Shown here: piece after piece, positions 32,226 to 40,260 of the stretch
How the letters are laid out: each line of letters begins with the position of its first letter
How positions within the stretch are numbered: the stretch's first letter is position 1
From: a virus
Strand: one strand, 5' to 3'
IMG/VR virus record: IMGVR_UViG_3300012919_000008
Span: 1 to 55,741 of that record
DNA: 55,741 nt
Translations under genes and position numbers: made by a program
The notes under the pieces: generated by a model
What the model saw: the letters and a program-made list of their open reading frames with translations, nothing else
What the model was told of the DNA's origin: nothing
Databases searched by the model: none

Positions 32226-32573
32226 ATGACCTATTCAGTCAGATTTATTATAGGTTCATTAGCATTGGTAGTGGTGCTGATGGTGTTAACATTTGTAGCA
32301 AATGCACAGCCAGTGGCATGTGCACCTATGAAAGAAACAATGCGTAAACTTTTACACGAACACAAGGAACTGCTTATATTCAGAGGCATATCTGCACGTG
32401 GACACATAACTATAATCCACTTAAATGAAGATACTGGCAATTGGACTGCATCAGTGATAAGACCAACTGACCCCACACTAATGTGTGGCGTAGATGCAGG
32501 AACAACAGGAGAGCTTATAGAAACTAATGATCAGGCAAACACCGAAAACTTTTGGTGCACTGACTGTGGCTAA
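32226..32573 (+). CDS. Exported protein with signal peptide
   Basis: A 115-residue protein from the ATG at 32226 with AAAGGAG upstream. A clear signal peptide (FIIGSLALVVVLMVLTFVA, then cleavage at NAQ-P) is followed by a small domain with four Cys (VACAPMKE, LMCGVD, FWCTDCG) that could form disulphides in the periplasm. It has RGISARGHITII and NTGNWTAS-like segments. Early exported phage proteins often modify the envelope or exclude superinfecting phages. Function inferred only from location. Confidence 0.72.
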   Translation: MTYSVRFIIGSLALVVVLMVLTFVANAQPVACAPMKETMRKLLHEHKELLIFRGISARGHITIIHLNEDTGNWTASVIRPTDPTLMCGVDAGTTGELIETNDQANTENFWCTDCG

Positions 32574-32775
32574 CAAAAAGATGTACTCTGATTTAGTTAC
32601 AGAGTTAGTATGGAAAGCTGCACATGCCGATCCCACTTACGACATACACAGAGCTAAAGTAGTATCTGATCTGTGTAAAGTGCCTGTAGCCACACTAATG
32701 AAAGTAGTAAGACACGCTCAAAGAACACCTAAAGCAGTTAGTTGGGATGTAATCAGTAACAAAATTATACAATAG
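32527..32775 (+). CDS. Small protein of unknown function, start uncertain
   Basis: The frame has ATG at 32527 (82 residues), which overlaps the previous gene by 47 bases. A GTG at 32566 next to the preceding stop, or the ATG at 32581 (64 residues), may be the true start. The body is helical: YSDLVTELVWKAAHADPTYD and ATLMKVVRHAQRTPKAVSW, somewhat like a small DNA-binding fold. No family recognised. Confidence 0.55.
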   Translation: MIRQTPKTFGALTVANKKMYSDLVTELVWKAAHADPTYDIHRAKVVSDLCKVPVATLMKVVRHAQRTPKAVSWDVISNKIIQ

Positions 32776-32785
32776 GAGACATATT

Positions 32786-33253
32786 ATGCGTAAACCTATG
32801 ACAAAAGAACAGCGAGAAGCATCAGCTAAACGTCTTGAAAAAGCACGTGCAGCCAAACGTAAACCTGCCAATTTAAGTGTGCATGAGAGTGTACGTAACC
32901 TAGACAGTAGTCACCCTGTGAGCGTGGACAAAGTTAAGTCTTGGATTAAACACAACCAAGAGATGCTATCTTCTCTAAAAATGTCTTGTAGAAGAGATAA
33001 GGTTATACAGAAAAAACTTAACAATGAAATGAATATACTAGAAATGTATATACATAACATGAAGTTTTATTTACGCACTGGTTTGTGGCTAGACAGTGTG
33101 TACGGTAAAGACAGAGAGCACAGTGTAACTAGAAAGTGTACTGTTATGGCTTACGATAAGAATGGTAACGTTAAAAGATCAGTAGGTGTGCATTACCCTG
33201 ACATAGGACTGTACACAAAAGAGATGCAACAACAAGAAATGGAAGCGACATGA
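32786..33253 (+). CDS. Basic protein before the integrase, unknown function
   Basis: A 155-residue basic protein with AGGAG upstream. The start is Lys/Arg-rich (KEQREASAKRLEKARAAKRK), followed by a helical middle (NNEMNILEMYIHNMKFYL) and a beta-type end (VMAYDKNGNVKRSVGVHYP). It overlaps the integrase start as ATGA, suggesting common translation. DNA-binding is possible by charge. No motif recognised. Confidence 0.65.
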   Translation: MRKPMTKEQREASAKRLEKARAAKRKPANLSVHESVRNLDSSHPVSVDKVKSWIKHNQEMLSSLKMSCRRDKVIQKKLNNEMNILEMYIHNMKFYLRTGLWLDSVYGKDREHSVTRKCTVMAYDKNGNVKRSVGVHYPDIGLYTKEMQQQEMEAT

Positions 33254-34131
33254 GGCCAATATCTGTGAAACGATTAGTCAACCTTTACGTGCAATCACCT
33301 GAGTTTAATCGCTTACGTGATAAAACTAAAGTAGACTATACAAGGTTCTTAAAAGTGTTGACAGATAGATTTGGAGAGAAGACAGCCAACAGTGTGACAG
33401 GCAAGGACGCAAAGATAGCCTACGAAGAGTGGGTTAAGCGTGGCATACAGTTAGCCAATCATGTAGCTGTTGTGTCTGGCAGGGCATACAGGTATGGGTT
33501 AGACATGGAGTATGTCAAGAACAATCCCTTTGCTTTGGTGCGTAAGCTAACACCTGCATCACGTAATGTAGTGTGGACAGAGGATCAGGTACGTGAGTTT
33601 CTTAACGTAGCCTATGGTGACTTTGTTTACCGTAACGTGGGACTGATAGTGCAGATGGCATACGAGTGGTGTCAACGTGTAGGTGACATGCGTATGCTTG
33701 AGTGGCAGTGCATAGACTTTGATAACAACCGTCTGAACCTGATACAATCTAAGAGAGGTGCAGTGGTGCACTTACCTATATCTGAATCTCTGTTGGATAT
33801 GTTAAAAGAACAGAGAGATGACTTTGACTTTCAGAAGTATGTCGTTCCCATGCCGACTCCTAGAGATGGAGAGTACATACCATTCTCTATGGAGAGGTTA
33901 TCTAAGATAGGCAGGAGGATTATGCGACAAGCAGGGCTACCTGAAGAGCTTAGACTTATGGACTTACGTAGAACTGGCACAACTGAGATGGTAGAGGCAG
34001 GTGTACCACTACCACAGATCATGTCTGTGACAGGACACGCTAATCCACAGTCAGTTAAACCCTACATAAAGAACACTTTCCTTAGTGCTAACAGTGCGTT
34101 GACTGCACGACAACAGTTTAAGGAAGAGTGA
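33250..34131 (+). CDS. int: Tyrosine recombinase (phage integrase)
   Basis: A 293-residue tyrosine recombinase. The N-terminal SAM-like domain (residues about 1-100) is followed by the catalytic domain with R143 (WCQRVGDMRMLEW), K168 (QSKRGAVVHLPI), R240 in MDLRRTGTT, H263 (TGHANPQSV) and the nucleophile Y272 (PYIKNT). The usual first His of HxxR is Met237. It cuts and rejoins DNA at att sites. HMO-2011-type phages often carry such a gene without other signs of lysogeny, and no repressor or excisionase is recognisable here. It sits before HNH and primase genes. Confidence 0.9.
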   Translation: MRPISVKRLVNLYVQSPEFNRLRDKTKVDYTRFLKVLTDRFGEKTANSVTGKDAKIAYEEWVKRGIQLANHVAVVSGRAYRYGLDMEYVKNNPFALVRKLTPASRNVVWTEDQVREFLNVAYGDFVYRNVGLIVQMAYEWCQRVGDMRMLEWQCIDFDNNRLNLIQSKRGAVVHLPISESLLDMLKEQRDDFDFQKYVVPMPTPRDGEYIPFSMERLSKIGRRIMRQAGLPEELRLMDLRRTGTTEMVEAGVPLPQIMSVTGHANPQSVKPYIKNTFLSANSALTARQQFKEE

Positions 34132-34132
34132 T

Positions 34133-34531
34133 ATGCCATCTCGTAAAGAATATTATGTTGATTATCGTAAAAAATTACGTGACATTAACACTTACGAAGA
34201 CATAACAATGAAATGGTTAAACTATAAAATTTATAGAGTTAAGAGACAAAAAAAATCTAATGTTAGCTTCACGCTAACAGCAAAACAACTATTAGAACTA
34301 ATTCCTAAAGATTTAAAATGTCCTGTATTTAAAACTAAGTTTACATTTGGTAGAGATAACTTACTACATAACCTATCGTTAGATAGGATTGACAATAACA
34401 AAGGGTATGAAAAGGGTAATGTTGTGGTGGTATCTACTAGAGCAAACATAATGAAGAGTTCAGGCACTGTAAAAGAAATGTATCAGGTTGCAGATTTTTA
34501 CTATGAGTTAGAAAGGAAGCTGCATGATTGA
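34133..34531 (+). CDS. HNH-like endonuclease
   Basis: A 132-residue protein. The C-terminal part shows CPVFKTKFTF, SLDRIDNNKGYEKGN and VVVVSTRANIMKSSGT, the pattern of phage HNH/endonuclease-VII-like proteins, where the D-R-I-D-N and N residues belong to the metal site. The N-terminal half is basic. It begins one base after the integrase and overlaps the primase by 8 bases. It may act in recombination or be a free-standing homing-type nuclease. Confidence 0.75.
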   Translation: MPSRKEYYVDYRKKLRDINTYEDITMKWLNYKIYRVKRQKKSNVSFTLTAKQLLELIPKDLKCPVFKTKFTFGRDNLLHNLSLDRIDNNKGYEKGNVVVVSTRANIMKSSGTVKEMYQVADFYYELERKLHD

Positions 34532-35279
34532 ATATATTAGAAGTTTAGATATTGCTGACGGTAGCTCAATACGTATGGACTGCCCTGAGTGCAAAGGACG
34601 TAAAACATTTACAGTGACCAACAACAATGGGCAGCTACTGTGGAATTGTTATAAAGCATCGTGCAATGTAAGAGGTACACACAAAATGAGAATGTCTGCT
34701 GAATCCATATATAGGAGATTAAATATGATTGAAGACAATACGATCACAGACTTTTGTATGCCAGTAAACATAGTGCCTTTGAGCAGTGAGTATGAACAGG
34801 CAATGGCATGGGCATTTGGTTGGGGTCTGTCACCAAATAGACATGGCTTGATGTATGATATACGTGAACACAGAGTTGTGTTTCCTGTAGTGCATGAGGG
34901 TATAACTGTGGACGCTACAGGCAGAGCAATAGGAAAGCGTTTGCCTAAATGGAAAAGATATGGTAGTAACAGGTTGCCTTACACATATGGTTATGGTAAG
35001 GTCGCAGTTGTTGTGGAGGATTGTATAAGTGCTGCTGTCGTTGGAGATGACCGACATACAGGGGTAGCGTTAATGGGAACTTCAATGTCTAACGAACAAA
35101 AACAGTATCTATCACAATTCTCTACAGCATTAGTTGCTTTAGATAGAGATGCAGTAAGCAAAGCCTTACAGCTAGCAAGGGAGTTAGACGGTGTAGTGGA
35201 CAAAGTTAAAGTTCTAATGTTAAAGGACGATTTAAAGTATGGGAATGATAGGGATATAGAATTACTTAACATGGCTTGA
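34524..35279 (+). CDS. DNA primase (zinc ribbon plus TOPRIM)
   Basis: A 251-residue primase of compact phage type. The zinc site is C20-x2-C23 with C42 and C47, and the TOPRIM catalytic residues are E165 (VVVEDCISA) and D207/D209 (ALDRDA). It makes RNA primers for the phage polymerase. It lacks a helicase domain, which is provided by the next gene. It overlaps the HNH gene by 8 bases and ends just before the helicase, so primase and helicase are co-expressed. Confidence 0.86.
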   Translation: MIEYIRSLDIADGSSIRMDCPECKGRKTFTVTNNNGQLLWNCYKASCNVRGTHKMRMSAESIYRRLNMIEDNTITDFCMPVNIVPLSSEYEQAMAWAFGWGLSPNRHGLMYDIREHRVVFPVVHEGITVDATGRAIGKRLPKWKRYGSNRLPYTYGYGKVAVVVEDCISAAVVGDDRHTGVALMGTSMSNEQKQYLSQFSTALVALDRDAVSKALQLARELDGVVDKVKVLMLKDDLKYGNDRDIELLNMA

Positions 35280-35290
35280 AAGGAGAAGTT

Positions 35291-36517
35291 ATGGAACTTT
35301 CTCTAATAAGAAATCTAATGGACAAAGATTTCTACAATAACAACAAAGGTACTAGATGTCCCGACAAGTTATTTACTAAAGATGTCCAGAAGATTAAACA
35401 CTCAATAGATAATGCTATGGCAACCTATGATCGCAGTGTCTCACCAGAAGAAGTTGAGGCACTTTTTTTGTCAGCTAATCCTACACTCACGACAGCACAG
35501 AAGTCTGTGTACAAAGATATGTTTACACAACTGAAAGAAACAAATTTATTAGACAAAGATATAGCACATGACATAATGAGTACACTCTTCAGGCAGGTTG
35601 TAGGTGAAGAGGTTGCCAACATAGGGTTTGACTTTGTAAATGGTGATGCCACTACATTAGAACCATTACGTAGAATTATAGAATCATATGCAGACGATTT
35701 CATTCCTAGTGTTCAGATTGAATGGGATGAAACAGACATATTAACTCTTATCGAAGAACACAGCCTAGAACCAAAATGGAAATTTAACATACGTAGTTTA
35801 GCACGTAGGGTATCTGGCGTAGGTCCGGGACATTTGATTGCTGTAGGTGCTCAACCTAACACAGGCAAGACCAGCTTTCATGCGAGTCTAGTTATGGGTG
35901 ACGGTGGCTTTGCAGATCAGGGTGCTAGAGTTGCAGTCTTATGTAACGAAGAAGCTACAGGGCGTGTTCGTATGCGTTATATAAATGCATCACTAGGTAT
36001 GATGGGAATAGATATGTTAAAAGATATTGATAAGCATAGACAGGCAGTTAGACCTAAATTTAATAATGTCAAGATTGCAGATGGTACAGTAAGAAATATG
36101 GATTGGGTAGAGGCAGTATGTAAATCTTACAAACCAGACATATTAGTGCTTGACATGGGAGATAAATTAGCTAAAACTTCAACAACCTTAAGTACGCATG
36201 AGCTACTAAAACAGAACGCAATACATGCTAGGCAGATTGCAAAGCAACATAACTGTGCTATATTTTATATGTCTCAGTTATCTGCTGAAGCTACAGGTAG
36301 AGTTGTTCTAGACCAAACCATGATGGAAGGGTCGAAAACAGGTAAGGCAGCAGAAGCAGATTTAATACTGTTGCTTGCTAGAAATACTATAACAGGAGGG
36401 GGAGATAATGACGAAGATCCTGAAAGACATATCACCGTTGGTAAGAACAAGATTACAGGCTGGCATGGTGTTGTTACATGCGAATTAGACAATCAAATAT
36501 CTAGATTTACATCATAA
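35291..36517 (+). CDS. Replicative DNA helicase, DnaB-like
   Basis: A 408-residue RecA-fold helicase from the ATG at 35291 (AGGAG 6 bases upstream; an earlier TTG is unlikely). Walker A is GAQPNTGKTS (186-195), Walker B ILVLDMGD (284-291), then IFYMSQLS and TMMEGSKTGKAAEADLIL as in DnaB-type motif 4. It unwinds the fork on the 5'-3' strand. Preceded by the primase. The N-terminal 160 residues are not typical and may be the partner-contact region. Confidence 0.87.
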   Translation: MELSLIRNLMDKDFYNNNKGTRCPDKLFTKDVQKIKHSIDNAMATYDRSVSPEEVEALFLSANPTLTTAQKSVYKDMFTQLKETNLLDKDIAHDIMSTLFRQVVGEEVANIGFDFVNGDATTLEPLRRIIESYADDFIPSVQIEWDETDILTLIEEHSLEPKWKFNIRSLARRVSGVGPGHLIAVGAQPNTGKTSFHASLVMGDGGFADQGARVAVLCNEEATGRVRMRYINASLGMMGIDMLKDIDKHRQAVRPKFNNVKIADGTVRNMDWVEAVCKSYKPDILVLDMGDKLAKTSTTLSTHELLKQNAIHARQIAKQHNCAIFYMSQLSAEATGRVVLDQTMMEGSKTGKAAEADLILLLARNTITGGGDNDEDPERHITVGKNKITGWHGVVTCELDNQISRFTS

Positions 36518-36528
36518 GGAGGACACAC

Positions 36529-37251
36529 ATGGTAAATATATTTAGACCCAAACCAGATGCAGAGGAACAGATCTTCTTTCCTTTTGGACCTGTTATGGGT
36601 TACAAGAGACTAAGTGCAAAGTTTGTAGCAGATATGAATGCACTCTTTGATAAAGACGTTGCATCTATGACAGACTACTCTGATCAGTTAGTTGGTAAGG
36701 TAAAGCAGGAGTTGTTCTTTACAGATGAGATGAGAGATACATTCTTGAATGAGATCAAACAGTTTGTAGGTAGCTACAATAACACAGCTACGATACGTAA
36801 CTCGTATGGACAGAACATGCTAGACACAGAGAAGAATAATTATTCTGTGCAGTTTATATCAGGTTGGATGGTGCGTCAGTTTGAGAACGACTACAACCCA
36901 TTGCACCTACACACAGGGTGTAGAATGTCATGTGTTGGCTATCTTAAACTGCCTGATGGCATTGACTCTGAATGGGAAGAGGACTACAAGGATCATCATC
37001 CTTCACATGGACACATACAGTTTGTACATGGCACTGCCAGCACATATAGTGCTACAAACTTTATGGTTAAGCCACAGGTGGGTGACTTCTATTTGTTTCC
37101 TAGTGAGTTGTTTCACTGTGTTTATCCGTTTAAAACTAAGGGTGAACGTAGATCCTTTAGTGTAAACTTTAACTTCCTTGAGATCCCAAAGAAAGTGGAG
37201 CAAGCAAATGATGGAACAGTTAAAGCATCTGTCGTTGGTCAAGAAGGGTGA
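36529..37251 (+). CDS. 2-oxoglutarate/Fe(II)-dependent oxygenase-like protein
   Basis: A 240-residue protein of the 2OG-Fe(II) oxygenase double-stranded beta-helix type. It has LHLHTGCRMSCVGYLKLP (H126 and H128), HIQFVHG, GDFYLFPSELFHCVYPF (H196) and ERRSFSVNFN (R207/R208), which resemble the two metal His and the 2OG-binding Arg. The substrate is unknown: DNA base, protein or small molecule. It lies between helicase and polymerase and overlaps the polymerase start by 44 bases. Related genes are common in marine phages. Confidence 0.78.
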   Translation: MVNIFRPKPDAEEQIFFPFGPVMGYKRLSAKFVADMNALFDKDVASMTDYSDQLVGKVKQELFFTDEMRDTFLNEIKQFVGSYNNTATIRNSYGQNMLDTEKNNYSVQFISGWMVRQFENDYNPLHLHTGCRMSCVGYLKLPDGIDSEWEEDYKDHHPSHGHIQFVHGTASTYSATNFMVKPQVGDFYLFPSELFHCVYPFKTKGERRSFSVNFNFLEIPKKVEQANDGTVKASVVGQEG

Positions 37252-39301
37252 CAGACAAGTGAAACTTACCTTAGACGTTGAGAACACAACTATAAAACGT
37301 AACGGTAAGTTACATCTAGATCCTTTTGAACCTGAGAATACACTGGTTATGGTGGGTATGTTAGATGATCACGGTAACGAAACAATAGTTACCTTTGATC
37401 ACAGTGAGGTGTCACCCACCACTGACGGACATAAGATAGTGCAGGATGCTTTGGATAAAGCTACTGTGCTGATAGGCCACAACATCAGTCACGATCTTGT
37501 GTGGTTATGGGAGTCAGGATTTAAATACTCTGGGGCTGTGTTTGATACTATGATGATGGAGTACATTATACAACGTGGCATCAAACAGCCACTGTCTCTT
37601 GAAGCATGTGCTGAGAGATACGAGCTAGAGACTAAGAAGCAGGACACCCTTAAGCAATACTTTAAGAAGGGTAAGTCTGTACGTGACATACCACATGCAG
37701 AGTTGTCAGAGTATCTTAGTGCTGACTTACATGCAACACAGCAATTGGCACATGAATTAAATATAAAATTTAATACTGCTAATGACGTAGGCTTAGATAG
37801 GATTAGGCAACTTACAAATAGAATGGTTGTGCTGTTATCTAAGATACACATGCGTGGATTTAAAGTAGATAGTGACGCACTAGAAGAGGTGCGTGTTACA
37901 TTTGAAGAAGAGAGAAAGGAGATAATAAAATACTTAGATGTTAAAGTAAGAGAACTTATGGGTGATGTGCCCATCAACTTGAGTAGTCCAGAACAGTTGT
38001 CTACTCTTATTTATAGTCGTAAGCCTAAGAATAAAACAGTGTGGATGAACGCACACGAACCTTATATGTCTGATGCAAGTTTCAAAGACTTGGTGCGTGA
38101 TGAGACTGACATAGTTTATAAGGCTAGTTTAAAGCAGTGTAAAACCTGCTATGGTTCAGGCAAAATAAGAAAGGTAAAGAAGGATGGCAATCCGTTTGCT
38201 AAAGAAACAAGATGTCCCACGTGTGGTGGTGACGGTTATCACGTTATTCCTACTAACACTATTGCTGGTCTAAAGTTTGTACCTCCTAGTGCTAAGTGGG
38301 CTACAGCTAGTGGCTTCTCCACCAACAAACGTAATCTTGAGCTACTAGCTAATGCTGCGAGAAGAAAAGATATGCCAGAGGCTCTTGAGTTTTTGGAGAA
38401 GGTGCAAAGGTTGTCTGCATTGGACACATATCTTTCTTCTTTTGTGGGTGGCATAAAGAATAATATTAAAGCTGACGGTATGCTACATGTTAAACTAAAC
38501 CAGCATATGACATCTACTGGAAGATTAAGCGGTAAAGAACCTAACATGCAGAACATGCCTAGAGGTGGTACGTTCCCTGTCAAACGTGTATTTGTATCAC
38601 GCTTTGATGGTGGGCATATCGTTGAGGCTGACTTTGCTCAACTAGAGTTTAGAGTCGCAGCTTTCTTGTCTCAAGACCCTGTTGCAATACAAGAAGTTAC
38701 AGAGGGTTTTGACGTTCATGCTTATACTGCTAAAGTTATATCTGATGCAGGGCAACCTATGAGTAGGCAGGAAGCTAAAGCACATACCTTTGCACCACTA
38801 TACGGTGCTAGTGGGTATGGTAGATCAGAGGCAGAGGCTACATACTATACTCACTTTAATGAGAAGTATGAGGGCATTGCAAGATGGCACAAGTCTCTTG
38901 CCAAAGAAGCACTTAACAATGGTAAAATTACTACTCCGTCAGGCAGGGAGTTTTCTTTTCCTGATGTGGTACGTAGTCCTAGAGGTAGAGTAAGTCACTT
39001 TACCCAAATCAAAAATTATCCTGTGCAGTCTTTTGCTACAGCAGATATAGTGCCGTTAGCTTTGTATTGGTTTGATATGATGCTACAACATCAGCAATCG
39101 TGCGTAGTAAATACAGTGCATGACAGTATTGTAATTGATGTTCATCCTGAAGAACACTATGAAGTTATTAGCACAGTAGAAGATGTCAACCATAATATTA
39201 CATGGCTAATACAGGAGCATTTAGGTGTAGACTTTAATGTTCCTCTATTATTAGAAGCAAAAATAGGTAATAATTGGCTTGACATGAAGGACGTTGCGTA
39301 G
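37208..39301 (+). CDS. polA: DNA polymerase, family A, with DnaJ-type zinc insertion
   Basis: A 697-residue replicative polymerase from the ATG at 37208 (GGAG 7 bases upstream). The 3'-5' exonuclease has D23/E25 (LDVEN), D96 (HNISHD) and Y169-D173. The central part has two DnaJ-type motifs, C311KTCYGSG and C336PTCGGDG, which would bind zinc. The polymerase domain has TGRLS (437-441), motif A D475 (EADFAQLEFR), motif B R520/K524/Y532-G533, and motif C VHDS (638-640), where Ser replaces the usual Glu. The insertion is a hallmark of HMO-2011-type phages. Confidence 0.94.
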   Translation: MMEQLKHLSLVKKGDRQVKLTLDVENTTIKRNGKLHLDPFEPENTLVMVGMLDDHGNETIVTFDHSEVSPTTDGHKIVQDALDKATVLIGHNISHDLVWLWESGFKYSGAVFDTMMMEYIIQRGIKQPLSLEACAERYELETKKQDTLKQYFKKGKSVRDIPHAELSEYLSADLHATQQLAHELNIKFNTANDVGLDRIRQLTNRMVVLLSKIHMRGFKVDSDALEEVRVTFEEERKEIIKYLDVKVRELMGDVPINLSSPEQLSTLIYSRKPKNKTVWMNAHEPYMSDASFKDLVRDETDIVYKASLKQCKTCYGSGKIRKVKKDGNPFAKETRCPTCGGDGYHVIPTNTIAGLKFVPPSAKWATASGFSTNKRNLELLANAARRKDMPEALEFLEKVQRLSALDTYLSSFVGGIKNNIKADGMLHVKLNQHMTSTGRLSGKEPNMQNMPRGGTFPVKRVFVSRFDGGHIVEADFAQLEFRVAAFLSQDPVAIQEVTEGFDVHAYTAKVISDAGQPMSRQEAKAHTFAPLYGASGYGRSEAEATYYTHFNEKYEGIARWHKSLAKEALNNGKITTPSGREFSFPDVVRSPRGRVSHFTQIKNYPVQSFATADIVPLALYWFDMMLQHQQSCVVNTVHDSIVIDVHPEEHYEVISTVEDVNHNITWLIQEHLGVDFNVPLLLEAKIGNNWLDMKDVA

Positions 39302-39311
39302 TATAACTATG
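39279..39311 (+). promoter_or_regulatory. Promoter TTGACA-N17-TATAACTATG for ssDNA-binding/RNR cluster
   Basis: TTGACA (39279-39284) lies in the last codons of the polymerase gene, and TATAAC (39302-39307) follows 17 bases on and continues as TATAACTATG. It drives the gene at 39346 and probably the chain to MazG at 45040. It has the same core as the late and capsid promoters, but lies on the plus strand. Confidence 0.75.
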
Positions 39312-39345
39312 CTCTTTTGAAAAATTGTGTAGAGGAGAAAAACAC

Positions 39346-40260
39346 ATGGCAATTATGGAATCATTAGATACTAACAACTACGAGGTAATGGCTAGGGCAA
39401 TGGGTATAACAGCCGATGCTAACAGCAAGAGTGGTCAGAGCAGTTTAGCTAGACTACGTATAAGCCATACTCCGATCATGGGAGATACAGAAGTTAAAGG
39501 TAAGAAGGTAAAGATGGAAGTAGTTCCGGGTGGGTATTATAGATTAGATGTACCAGAAGGTAATGACGGTGTGTCGGCAGGTCTGTATTATGCACCTGCT
39601 GCTACCATGAGAACCTTCTTACAGAGGTTTATGTACAAGAGATTTATCAAGGGGTCTGGCAGTGTTCCTAACAGGTTTGTTAAGACTGTTATGGGTGAGT
39701 CTTTAAACATAGATCTCAAAGATAATGATGGTGGCTTTAACTGTGGTAAGCCTACAGGTTGGATCAAAGACTTCAAAGCATTACCACAGTCACAACAGAC
39801 ACTGATTAAAGAGATTAAGCGTACACGTGTGGTGTTTGGTCTGATAGATTTTAAAGATGTAGTGAATGATAATGGTGAAGAGGTTAAACAAGAGATAGAG
39901 TCTTTACCTTTTATATGGGAGATAGATAACCGTAGTGCTTTTAAACTATTAGGTGATACCTACAATGCGTTTGGTAGAAAGAAGTTACTGCCTATATCAC
40001 ATAACATATCACTAGGCACTGAAGAACAGACACTACCAAACGGTAGTAGCTTTTATCTTCCTAGTGTGTCTCCCGATTTCAACACTGCTTTAACCATATC
40101 AGAAAAGGATACAGATACCTTCAGTAACTTTATGGGGTGGGTGGACAACTATAACGACTACATAATCAGTGAATGGAACAAGAAGTCAGATGCACTCTCT
40201 CCTGCTGATGAGAAAGTGCTAGAAGAGTTTCATTCTCTTGATGATGAAGCACCCTTCTAA
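39346..40260 (+). CDS. Putative single-stranded DNA-binding protein
   Basis: A 304-residue protein from the ATG at 39346, with GAGGAG upstream. The middle is beta-rich, and it ends SLDDEAPF, an acidic tail with terminal Pro-Phe very similar to the DDDIPF tip of bacterial ssDNA-binding proteins that recruits partners. It lies directly between polymerase and recombination nuclease and has its own promoter, fitting a protein needed in large amounts during replication. No known SSB fold is recognisable in the main domain, so the assignment rests on tail and place. Confidence 0.62.
   Translation: MAIMESLDTNNYEVMARAMGITADANSKSGQSSLARLRISHTPIMGDTEVKGKKVKMEVVPGGYYRLDVPEGNDGVSAGLYYAPAATMRTFLQRFMYKRFIKGSGSVPNRFVKTVMGESLNIDLKDNDGGFNCGKPTGWIKDFKALPQSQQTLIKEIKRTRVVFGLIDFKDVVNDNGEEVKQEIESLPFIWEIDNRSAFKLLGDTYNAFGRKKLLPISHNISLGTEEQTLPNGSSFYLPSVSPDFNTALTISEKDTDTFSNFMGWVDNYNDYIISEWNKKSDALSPADEKVLEEFHSLDDEAPF

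Noticed and set aside
37489-38583. Long minus frames opposite the DNA polymerase
   Set aside because: Polymerase motifs on the plus strand are unambiguous; the minus frames have shadow composition.
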